Positions 19,122 to 27,149 of a stretch of DNA of 64,000 bases are shown here, piece by piece. Made by a program: the position numbers and the translations under genes. Below the pieces are notes generated by a model. That model ran no database searches, was not told where the DNA came from, and saw only the letters and a program-made list of their open reading frames with translations. Position 1 is the first letter of the stretch. The number at the start of each line of letters is the position of its first letter. The stretch comes from an uncultured Roseateles sp. (lineage in GTDB: Bacteria > Pseudomonadota > Gammaproteobacteria > Burkholderiales > Burkholderiaceae_C), in NCBI RefSeq assembly GCF_913777145.1, contig NZ_CAJYPS010000023.1, forward strand, positions 286,912 through 350,911, in the 5' to 3' direction.

Positions 19122-19937
19122 ATGAGCCCAGAAGCACAAACGCCTGGCAAGGCCCAGGACACCGCCGCCCAGTTCACCGCCGCCCGCGCCGCCGGCCGCG
19201 CGTTGAGCGCCTATCCGGGCACGCCGCCCGCCACGCTGGAGCAGGCCTATGCGGTGCAGGCCGCGGCCATCGCCCGCTGGCCCCAGGCGCCGGCCGGCTG
19301 GAAGGTCGCGCGCATCGCGCCGGCCTTCGCGGCCCAGTTCCCTGAGGAGCGCCTGATCGGCCCGGCCTTCCCCGCCAACCTGCACCGTCCAGCGCCGGGC
19401 GAGAGCGCCAGCTGCCCGGTGTTTGCCGGTGGCTTTGCGGCGGTGGAGGCCGAGATCGTCATCGTCGTGGCCCAGGACGCGCCGCCGGCCAAGGCCGACT
19501 GGACCGCCGACGATGTGGCGCCGCTGGTGAAGTCCATGCACATCGGCGTGGAAGTGGCCAGCAGCCCGCTGGCCACGCTCAACGACCTGGGCCCGGCCGC
19601 GGTGATCTCTGACTTCGGCAACAACTGGGGCGTGGTGGTGGGCGCCGAGATTGCGAACTGGCAGGCGCTGGATCAGATCGCGGTGGAGACCTTCATAGAC
19701 GGCCAGTCCGTCGGCCAGGGTCAGGTCTCGCTGCGCGCCGGCCCGCTGGGCGCGCTGGCCTTCACGCTGAACAAGCGGGCCCGCCAGGGCGCACCGCTGA
19801 AGGCCGGTGACGTGATCTCCACCGGCATGATCACCGGCGTGCACGACATCCGCCCCGGCCAGCGCTCGCGCCATGTGTTCGCCGGCTGCGGCGAACTGGC
19901 GGTGCAGATCACCCAGGCTGGCGCCTACGGCCACTGA
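19122..19937 (+). CDS. 2-keto-4-pentenoate hydratase / fumarylacetoacetate hydrolase family protein
   Basis: 'YPGTPPATLEQAYAVQAAAI...GWKVA', 'VEAEIVIVV...MHIGVEVASSPL'. Confidence 0.8.
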   Translation: MSPEAQTPGKAQDTAAQFTAARAAGRALSAYPGTPPATLEQAYAVQAAAIARWPQAPAGWKVARIAPAFAAQFPEERLIGPAFPANLHRPAPGESASCPVFAGGFAAVEAEIVIVVAQDAPPAKADWTADDVAPLVKSMHIGVEVASSPLATLNDLGPAAVISDFGNNWGVVVGAEIANWQALDQIAVETFIDGQSVGQGQVSLRAGPLGALAFTLNKRARQGAPLKAGDVISTGMITGVHDIRPGQRSRHVFAGCGELAVQITQAGAYGH

Positions 19938-19997
19938 ACGAAGCACGCGCCCCGGGGTAAACCACCAGCCCGAGGGCGTGGTGCGCCGCTAAAGTAT

Positions 19998-20012
19998 TGA
20001 ACCGTTGTTTCA
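19998..20012. promoter_or_regulatory. KdgR-like operator TGAACC-GTT-GTTTCA
   Basis: One mismatch to a TGAAAC-N3-GTTTCA palindrome, 24 bp upstream of kdgK ATG; overlaps an 8-bp perfect inverted repeat GAACCGTT...AACGGTTC (19999-20025). Confidence 0.6.
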
Positions 20013-20035
20013 ACAAAAACGGTTCATTGTTCAAC

Positions 20036-20974
20036 ATGAGCGCAACGCGCCATATCGCGGCCCTGGGCGAGGCCATGCTGGAACTGCGCGGCCCCGCCTT
20101 CGGCACGCTGCAGCAGGGCTTTGGCGGCGACACGCTGAACACCGCCGTCTACCTGGCCCGCTGCACGCCGGGCTGCACGGTGCACTACGCCACCGCGCTC
20201 GGTGACGACGGGCTCAGCAGCGAGCTGCTGGCGCGCTGGCGCGACGAGGGCCTGGCCACCGACTGGGTGCAGCGCCTGGCCGACCGCCTGCCCGGGCTCT
20301 ACCAGATCGAGGTCGACGCCCACGGCGAGCGGCGCTTCCACTACTGGCGCGGCCAGAGCGCGGCGCGCGCCTTCTTCGACGCGCCACTCACCGCGCTGGA
20401 GGCCAGTGCCGGCCAGCTGGACGCGCTGCACCTGAGCGGCATCAGCCTGGCCATACTGCCCGAGGCCGGCCGCGAGCGCGCGCTGGCGCTGATGCGCAAA
20501 CTGCGCCGGCGCGGCGCCCTGGTGGCCTTCGACAACAACTACCGCCCGCGCCTGTGGGCCGGCGCCGACGAGGCCCGTCACTGGATGACGCGCGCCTTCG
20601 AGGCTGCGACGCTGGCCCTGGTCACCGCCGACGACCACCAGGCGCTGCATGCGCTGCCCGACGAGGCCGCCGCCGTGGCCGCCGCGCAGACCCTGCCCAC
20701 GCCCGAGATCGCGATCAAGCGCGGCCCGCGCGCCACCCGCGTGGGCGGTGCGGCGCTGGGCTGGCAGGACGTGGCCACGGAGCCGGTGGCGCGGGTGGTG
20801 GACACCACGGCCGCCGGCGATGCCTTCGGCGCCGGCTATCTCAGCGGCCGCCTGCAAGGCCTGACCCCGGCCGCCGCCGCGGCCCTGGGCAACCGGCTCG
20901 CGGCCCGCGTGATCCAGCATCCCGGCGCGCTGATCCCGCGCGACGCGATGCGCGACCTGCTGGCCCCCGCATGA
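20036..20974 (+). CDS. kdgK: 2-dehydro-3-deoxygluconokinase (PfkB family)
   Basis: 'IAALGEAMLELRG...FGGDTLNTAVYLAR', 'VVDTTAAGDAFGAGYLSG' PfkB signature. Confidence 0.9.
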   Translation: MSATRHIAALGEAMLELRGPAFGTLQQGFGGDTLNTAVYLARCTPGCTVHYATALGDDGLSSELLARWRDEGLATDWVQRLADRLPGLYQIEVDAHGERRFHYWRGQSAARAFFDAPLTALEASAGQLDALHLSGISLAILPEAGRERALALMRKLRRRGALVAFDNNYRPRLWAGADEARHWMTRAFEAATLALVTADDHQALHALPDEAAAVAAAQTLPTPEIAIKRGPRATRVGGAALGWQDVATEPVARVVDTTAAGDAFGAGYLSGRLQGLTPAAAAALGNRLAARVIQHPGALIPRDAMRDLLAPA

Positions 20975-22326
20975 AGCGCCTCCTGCTGGGCGCGCTGGCA
21001 CTGCTGACGGGCATGGCCGTGCAGGCCGCCGAGGACGCTCCCGCCGACGGTGCGCCCTTGCATCCGGCCAGCTACCGCCATGCGGGCTGGGCCGCCACAC
21101 GCGGCGGTCAGGGCGGGCCGCTGCTGCGCGTGACCACGCTGGCCGCCGACGGTCCCGGCAGCCTCAAGGCGGCGCTGGACACGCGGGGGCCGCGGCGCAT
21201 CGTGTTCGAGGTGGGCGGCATCATCGACCTGGGCGGGCGGCACTGGCAGTTGCGCGAGCCCTTCGTCACCATCGCCGGCCATACTGCGCCCGACCCGGGT
21301 ATCACGCTGGTGCGCGGCGAGCTGCAGATCGCCACGCACGACGTGATCCTGCAGCACCTCAGCTTTCGCCCCGGCGCCTACGGGCGCGCCAGGCGCAGCG
21401 GCAACGAGCATGACGGCCTCTCCACGGTGGGCGGCGCGGCCCGCGTGATCGTGGACCACTGCAGCTTCTCCTGGGCCACCGACGAGAACCTCTCCGCCAG
21501 CGGCCCGCGCTTCGATGGCGCCACGCCCGACGACTGGCGCGCCGCCACCTCGCACCAGCTCACCTACAGCCACAACCTGATCTACGAGGGCCTGGGCCAG
21601 GCCGTCCACCCCAAGGGCGAGCACAGCAAGGGCAGCCTCATTCACGACAACGTCGGCGACGTGCTGCTGCTGGGCAATGTCTACGCCTCCAACCGCGAGC
21701 GCAATGCGCTGTTCAAGGGCGGCGCGCGCGGCGCCATGGTCAACAACCTGATCTACAACCCGGGCGCCAAGGCCGTGCACTACAACCTGGTGGCGCACGA
21801 ATGGGGCGATCACCCCTGGCAGACCGGCCGCCTCACGCTGGTGGGCAATGTCTACCGCGCCGGGCCGGACACCGCGCCCGGCCTGCCGCTGTTCGTGCTG
21901 GGCGGCGCCGGCGACGTGGCGCTGCACCTGCAGGACAACCTCGCGCTGGACCGCCAGGGTCAGGCCTTGCCACTGACCGGCCGCTACACCGCCGCGCCGG
22001 CCCGCCTGCTGCCGCTGGACGCACCGGAGCTGCCGGACGGCCTGGCCTGGGTTGCCCCGGCCCAGCTGGAGGCGCTGCTGCCGCTGTGGGCCGGCGCCCG
22101 CCCCTGGGCGCGCGACCCGCTGGACCAGAAGCTGCTGTCCGACGTGGCCGAGGACCGCGGCCAGATGATCGACGACGAGACCCAGAACAACGCCGCCGGC
22201 CTGCCCCGCCGCGCCGCCACGCGGCGCGCCTTCGTGGCGGCCGACTGGCACGAGGACCTCAGCCCCCGCGCCGGCTGGGCCTCGCTGTTCCCCGGCGGCC
22301 GCTGGCCCTTGCCGGCGCCACGCTGA
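20971..22326 (+). CDS. Secreted pectate lyase-like (parallel beta-helix) protein
   Basis: Signal peptide; 'LPGSLKAALDTRGPRRIVFEVGGIIDLGG', 'VIVDHCSFSWATDENLS', 'NNLIYNPG'; ATGA overlap with kdgK. Confidence 0.8.
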   Translation: MKRLLLGALALLTGMAVQAAEDAPADGAPLHPASYRHAGWAATRGGQGGPLLRVTTLAADGPGSLKAALDTRGPRRIVFEVGGIIDLGGRHWQLREPFVTIAGHTAPDPGITLVRGELQIATHDVILQHLSFRPGAYGRARRSGNEHDGLSTVGGAARVIVDHCSFSWATDENLSASGPRFDGATPDDWRAATSHQLTYSHNLIYEGLGQAVHPKGEHSKGSLIHDNVGDVLLLGNVYASNRERNALFKGGARGAMVNNLIYNPGAKAVHYNLVAHEWGDHPWQTGRLTLVGNVYRAGPDTAPGLPLFVLGGAGDVALHLQDNLALDRQGQALPLTGRYTAAPARLLPLDAPELPDGLAWVAPAQLEALLPLWAGARPWARDPLDQKLLSDVAEDRGQMIDDETQNNAAGLPRRAATRRAFVAADWHEDLSPRAGWASLFPGGRWPLPAPR

Positions 22327-22327
22327 C

Positions 22328-23434
22328 ATGCCCACCCGGCGCGGCTGGCTGGGCGGCGCGCTGGGGGCGCTGGCGCTGCCGGCCGGCGCCGCCCCGCCCG
22401 CGCCGCTGGATCGCGTGCTGCAGCGGCTGTTGCCCGCACCGCGCCTGGCCTGGCGCCCCGACCCCGGCTGGCACGCCCAGGCGCTGAGCCGCGCCCGCGC
22501 ATGGGTGCTGGGCAGCACGCCGGCGCTGGAGGCGCTGCCCGAGGTCGCGTGGGGCGCCCGGGAGTCATGCGACGGCTACAGCGCCCAGGCGCTCAGCCTC
22601 ACCAGCACGCTGGGCGACCCCCAGCCCGGCCTGCTGCTGCGCCCCTACACGCCCGGCCCGCACCCGGCCGTGCTGCTGCTGCACGACCACGGCGCGCGCT
22701 TCGACATCGGCCACGAGAAGCTGATCCGCCCGCGGGCCGACGCGCCCGCTGGCGTGCAGGCCTCGGCCCAGGCCTGGGTGCAGCGCTTCTACGGCGGCCA
22801 GTTCGTCGGCGACGCGCTGGCCCGCGCCGGCTTTGTGGTGCTGGCGCTGGACGCGCTGGGCTGGGGCGGGCGCAGCCGCCCAGGCTTTGCGCGCGACGAC
22901 CAGCAGGCGCTGGCCAATCACCTGATGCAGCAGGGCAGGCACTGGGCTGGCGTGATCGCGGCGGACGATCAGCAGGCCCACCGCTGGCTGGCCACGCAGC
23001 CCGGCGTGCGGCCCGACCGCGTCGCGGTGCTGGGTTTTTCCATGGGGGCGCAGCGTGCCTGGCAGCTGGCCGCGCTGCGACCCGAGGTCTGGGCCTGCGT
23101 GGCCGCGCACTGGATGTGCACCCGCGAAGGCCTGCTGCGCCCGGGCCAGCACACGCTGCAGGGCCAGTCGGCGTTCAGCATGCTGCATCCCGGCATGGCC
23201 GCCGAGCTGGATCACCCCGACCTGGCCGCGCTGATCGCGCCCCGCCCGCTGCTGCTGCTGGGCTCGCCCGAGGACAGTCTGTTCCCCTGGGACGCGGTGC
23301 AGGCCGCGTGGCAACAGCTGAGTCGCGCCTGGCCCTCGGGCGCGCCGCTGCGGCTGCAGTCGGTGGGCGGCGGCCACCGCTTCGACGGGCCCCAGCAGCA
23401 GCTGGCGCTGGCCTGGTTGCAGGGCCTGGGCTGA
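22328..23434 (+). CDS. Secreted alpha/beta hydrolase (acetyl-esterase/dienelactone-hydrolase type)
   Basis: N-terminal signal, 'GPHPAVLLLHDHGARFDIG', 'VAVLGFSMGAQRAWQLAAL' nucleophile elbow. Confidence 0.75.
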   Translation: MPTRRGWLGGALGALALPAGAAPPAPLDRVLQRLLPAPRLAWRPDPGWHAQALSRARAWVLGSTPALEALPEVAWGARESCDGYSAQALSLTSTLGDPQPGLLLRPYTPGPHPAVLLLHDHGARFDIGHEKLIRPRADAPAGVQASAQAWVQRFYGGQFVGDALARAGFVVLALDALGWGGRSRPGFARDDQQALANHLMQQGRHWAGVIAADDQQAHRWLATQPGVRPDRVAVLGFSMGAQRAWQLAALRPEVWACVAAHWMCTREGLLRPGQHTLQGQSAFSMLHPGMAAELDHPDLAALIAPRPLLLLGSPEDSLFPWDAVQAAWQQLSRAWPSGAPLRLQSVGGGHRFDGPQQQLALAWLQGLG

Positions 23435-23493
23435 TCCGGCCCCGCCGCGGCGAATTGCTTGGCATAGTCAGCCCCGCAACCGCTGCCCACCCC

Positions 23494-24123
23494 ATGACCC
23501 ACACCGCCACGCCCTCCCCGCGCGCCCTGCTGGCCGCACTGATCCTGCTGACGCTGCTGCTGGCCTGGTCCGGCTGGCAGCCCTATGACCGCGCGACCTG
23601 GCTGATGGAGGTGGCGCCCATCTTCGTCGTCGTGCCGCTGCTGCTGGCCACGCGCCAGCGCTTCCCGCTGAGCACGCTGCTCTATGTGGGCATCTTTGTG
23701 CACGCGGTGGTGCTGATGGTGGGCGGCGCCTACACCTATGCGCGCGTGCCGCTGGGCTTCGACATGCAGCAATGGCTGGGCCTGCAGCGCAACCCCTACG
23801 ACAAGATCGGCCATTTCATGCAGGGCTTCGTGCCCGCACTCGCGGTGCGCGAGATCCTGCTGCGCGGCGGCCATGTGCTCGCCGGACGCATGCTGGCCTT
23901 TCTGAGCCTCTGCGTGGTGCTGGCCATCAGCGCCTGCTACGAGCTGATCGAATGGGGCGCGGCCGTCGCGCTGGGCCAGGGGGCGGACGAGTTCCTGGGC
24001 ACCCAGGGCGACCCCTGGGACACGCAGTCCGACATGCTGTTCGCGCTGATAGGCGGCAGCTGCGCGCTGCTGACGCTGGCGCGCTGGCAGGACCGCCAGA
24101 TCGCGCGGCTGATGAGGCCCTAG
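23494..24123 (+). CDS. DUF2238 membrane protein (YjdF-like)
   Basis: 'GGAYTYARVPLGFDMQQWLGLQRNPYDKIGHFMQGFVPALAVREIL', 'YELIEWGAAV'. Confidence 0.85.
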   Translation: MTHTATPSPRALLAALILLTLLLAWSGWQPYDRATWLMEVAPIFVVVPLLLATRQRFPLSTLLYVGIFVHAVVLMVGGAYTYARVPLGFDMQQWLGLQRNPYDKIGHFMQGFVPALAVREILLRGGHVLAGRMLAFLSLCVVLAISACYELIEWGAAVALGQGADEFLGTQGDPWDTQSDMLFALIGGSCALLTLARWQDRQIARLMRP

Positions 24124-24659
24124 CCGCGCCGCACCAGCGTGTCGCGCGCGAACAGCTGGCGCTCGCCGTTCTTGGCCACCGACTCCAGCACGCAGGTCCA
24201 GGTCTTGCCCACCGGGTCCCAGCGGAAGGTGTTGAAGAAGGGCCCGCTGGCGTAGGCGAAGCGGAACTCCACCGCGTTGCCATGGCGCCGCCCGCGGCCC
24301 TCGCCCGCGAAGTGGCCACCGAAGTTGTCCATCCAGTGCGCCACGTACTCGCCGGCCGCGTGCGAGTAGCCGATGTAGACATCGGCCTCGTAGCGCGACG
24401 GCGTGGCCAGGTCGCGCATCTGCAGCCGCAGGAACTGGTGCTGCAGCACCCAGGTGGCGATGACGCTGTTCTGCGCCTCGCGCCCGCCGATCTGGCGGGT
24501 CAGCAGCCACTCGCCCTCCAGGTTCACAAAGAGATCGTCCTCGAAGCGGCCACCCCGGCCATCTCGCGCCTCGCCGTCGGCGAGTGCGGGCAGCACGGCC
24601 AGGGAGCACAGCGCCGAGGTCAGCAATTGGCGACGTTTCATCGCGACATCAGCCCTCAC
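24120..24659 (-). CDS. Hypothetical secreted protein
   Basis: Signal peptide, 'FVNLEGEWLLTRQIGGREAQNSVIATWVLQHQFLRLQM' lipocalin-like. Confidence 0.65.
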   Translation of the reverse strand: MRADVAMKRRQLLTSALCSLAVLPALADGEARDGRGGRFEDDLFVNLEGEWLLTRQIGGREAQNSVIATWVLQHQFLRLQMRDLATPSRYEADVYIGYSHAAGEYVAHWMDNFGGHFAGEGRGRRHGNAVEFRFAYASGPFFNTFRWDPVGKTWTCVLESVAKNGERQLFARDTLVRRG

Positions 24660-25293
24660 GCGCGGCCAGCGCCATGGGATTGGGCGTGGGCTCGGCGACC
24701 TTGGTGAGCCGGTTGCGGTCCGTGTGCGGGAAGGGCTCGCTGCGGTCCGGCGTCACCAGCAGCGTGGTCTGCTCGTAGGACCAGCTGCCGTCCTCGTTCA
24801 CCGTCACCGTGATGGTGTAGCGCTCGGTACGGAAGGCCTGCTCCAGGAAGGGGTTGGACACGATGCCATTCGTCAGCGAGCCGCGCACTGCCTCCAGCGT
24901 GAAGGTCTTGGCTTCCGCCGTGGCCCGGCCCGCGGCCATCGCGGTCTGGCCGCGCGGCAGCGACAGGGTCTGCAGCAGCGCACCGGTGGCGGGCTCCCAC
25001 AGCCAGTAGCCCACCTGGTCGTGGAAGGTCTCGGGGTCGTTCGGCTTCACGATGCGCGTGTGATAGCGCAGGCCGTAGAACAGCTGCGGCCCGTTGGTCT
25101 GGGCGTCTATGGGCTGCAGCGTGACTTCCTCGATGAAGGCCTGCTTCTCGGGGCCCTCGGCCTTGGGGCTGATGTCCAGCCCGCGCGCGCCACGCCACAC
25201 GCCGGCCAGGCCGGTCAGGGGGCCGAGGTTGGCCAGGGTGTCCGGGTCGGGCTCGGGCTCGGTGTAGATGTCCTGGGAGTAGTCGTGGCTCAT
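24649..25293 (-). CDS. Heme-binding beta-barrel (nitrobindin-like/FABP-type) domain protein
   Basis: 'LGPLTGLAGVWRGARGLDISPKAEGPEKQAFIEEVTLQPID'. Confidence 0.7.
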   Translation of the reverse strand: MSHDYSQDIYTEPEPDPDTLANLGPLTGLAGVWRGARGLDISPKAEGPEKQAFIEEVTLQPIDAQTNGPQLFYGLRYHTRIVKPNDPETFHDQVGYWLWEPATGALLQTLSLPRGQTAMAAGRATAEAKTFTLEAVRGSLTNGIVSNPFLEQAFRTERYTITVTVNEDGSWSYEQTTLLVTPDRSEPFPHTDRNRLTKVAEPTPNPMALAAREG

Positions 25294-25349
25294 GAGACGG
25301 GGGCAGGCCGAACAGCGGCCCGGCGATGCAATCGGGAAGGCCGAAATAT

Positions 25350-25369
25350 AGGGGGCCTGGTCGCCCCCT
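25350..25369 (-). terminator. Candidate terminator hairpin at end of polysaccharide deacetylase gene
   Basis: Perfect 7-bp repeat AGGGGGC-CTGGTC-GCCCCCT abutting the stop codon; no clear U-tract. Confidence 0.4.
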
Positions 25370-26325
25370 CAGCCTGCACACAGTTGCGCGTGCAGGCGCG
25401 CGGTCTCGCCGTCAGGGTCGGGCTGGCCGTAGACGGTCAGCTTCACGCCCAGCGCCCGGGCCCAGCGCGCCAGCCAGGACGGGCCGAAGCGCCCGCTGGC
25501 CCGGGCGGGGCTGCGGTAGGCCGGGTCTTGCAGCGCCTCGTCCAGCGGCACGAAGCGGTAGCCCAGGCTGGCCAGCGTGTCCAGGCTGCGGTCCAGCGTG
25601 TCGGCATTGAGCCGGCTGGCATGGATGAGCAGCACCTGCGGAATCTGCCGGCCGAACAGCTGCTGGGACATGGTTTCGAACACCGCGACCGAGCGACGCA
25701 GATGGGCATCGTAGTCCTCGGCAACGCGGGCCTGCAGACGCTCGCGCTCCGGCCCCTGCAGGCGCTCGTAGACACAGGCGAACACGCTGTCGTCATGCTC
25801 CACCGTGAAGGGCGCGACCGTGTACCCGTGGGCACTGAGAAAGGTCTCGAAGGCCTCGCGCTCGGCCTCATCCCGGCCGGTCTGCGTGTAGGGGTGGCGG
25901 TAGTAGCGCAGCGGCGCGCCCTGCCGCTGGGTGAGCCAGCGGGTGAAGACCTCGCCCTGGAGCACCGCATCCTGGTTCTGCGCCAACGTGCCCTTCCACA
26001 GGCCCACATGGCCGAAGTTGTGATTGCCCAGTTCCATGCCGGCGTCCAGCCAGGCCTGCAGCAGCGCCACGCCGGCGTCGATCTGGCCCGGTCGCAGCAG
26101 CTTGTCTTCGTTGACAAAGCCGACCGCCTTGGCGCCGTGACGGCGCAGCGTGGCCAGCAAGGCCTGGTTCAGCGCGGCAGCCTCGTCGAGGCTGATCGGC
26201 GTGGTCGAGGCATAGGGCAGATCGTCGATGGTGATCGCGATGCGCTTGGCGGCGGGCGGCTGGGCCGGGGCCACGTCGGCCAGCAACAGACCCAGGCTCA
26301 GGGTCAGCAGGGACAGCAGCTTCAT
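25369..26325 (-). CDS. Polysaccharide deacetylase family protein
   Basis: 'RIAITIDDLPYASTT', 'GMELGNHNFGHVGLWKGTLAQNQDAVLQGE', 'YYRHPYTQTG'. Confidence 0.88.
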   Translation of the reverse strand: MKLLSLLTLSLGLLLADVAPAQPPAAKRIAITIDDLPYASTTPISLDEAAALNQALLATLRRHGAKAVGFVNEDKLLRPGQIDAGVALLQAWLDAGMELGNHNFGHVGLWKGTLAQNQDAVLQGEVFTRWLTQRQGAPLRYYRHPYTQTGRDEAEREAFETFLSAHGYTVAPFTVEHDDSVFACVYERLQGPERERLQARVAEDYDAHLRRSVAVFETMSQQLFGRQIPQVLLIHASRLNADTLDRSLDTLASLGYRFVPLDEALQDPAYRSPARASGRFGPSWLARWARALGVKLTVYGQPDPDGETARLHAQLCAG

Positions 26326-26417
26326 GGGCGGGCGGGGGCTGGAGAACAGGCGCGCAGTGTCACCGCTGCGCCCCCCCGCCGCCTGCCTGCTCCGCGCTGC
26401 GCCGCTTGACCAACGCT

Positions 26418-27149
26418 TCAGGGCTCGGCCAGCGTGCGCGCGCCGGCCAGGTCGGGCCGCAACCGCAGCAGCTCGTCCGCCACCATCTGCGCGAACAGCG
26501 CCGCGCCGCGTGGGCCCAGGTGGGTGCGGTCAAAGCGCGGCGGCGCCTCGGCCAGCGTGTCGGCGGCGGGCTGGCCCATGGCGCACACCGCAGCGGCGCT
26601 CAGTGCGTTCAGATCCAGCACCGGCACGCCAAGCTCTGCGCCCAGCTTCAGCGTGGCCTCGGCCCAGGGGCGCAGGTCGTTGTCCAGTTCACCTTGCCGG
26701 AAGCTGCGACGGGTCAGCGGCGTGAGCAGCATCACCTCCGCGCCGGCCGCGCGTGCTTCGGCCACATAGCCCGCGAGGTTGGGGCCGAACTCGGTGGCGA
26801 GATCGGTGGAGCGCCCGGGCTTGCCGGGCTGGTCGTTGTGGCCGAACTGGATCAGCACCAGGCTGTGCTGCCGGGTATCGCCCGGGCCGCGCTCGTTCAG
26901 CAGCGCCAGCACCGTGGCCCACAGGCCCTCGGCGCGGTAGCTCTTGCTGGAGCGGCCGCCGCGCGCGAGGTTGAGGCAGGCGACCTGCTGGAAGCGCGCG
27001 CACAGCGCATTGCCGTAGCCGCTGCGCGGCGCCAGCGTGGAGTCGCCCACCAGGATGAGCCGCGGCCCGGCCGGTGGCAGGCCCTGGGCCCAGGCCACCG
27101 GCGCCGCGCCCAGCCCGGCCGCCAACCACAGCGCGGCCAGCCGCTTCAC
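26418..27149 (-). CDS. Rhamnogalacturonan acetylesterase-like SGNH hydrolase (CE12 type)
   Basis: 'LILVGDSTLAPRSGYG', 'NLARGGRSSKSY', 'IQFGHNDQPGKPGRSTDL', 'FDRTHLGPRGAALFAQMVADEL'; GTG start, overlaps upstream gene. Confidence 0.85.
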   Translation of the reverse strand: MKRLAALWLAAGLGAAPVAWAQGLPPAGPRLILVGDSTLAPRSGYGNALCARFQQVACLNLARGGRSSKSYRAEGLWATVLALLNERGPGDTRQHSLVLIQFGHNDQPGKPGRSTDLATEFGPNLAGYVAEARAAGAEVMLLTPLTRRSFRQGELDNDLRPWAEATLKLGAELGVPVLDLNALSAAAVCAMGQPAADTLAEAPPRFDRTHLGPRGAALFAQMVADELLRLRPDLAGARTLAEP

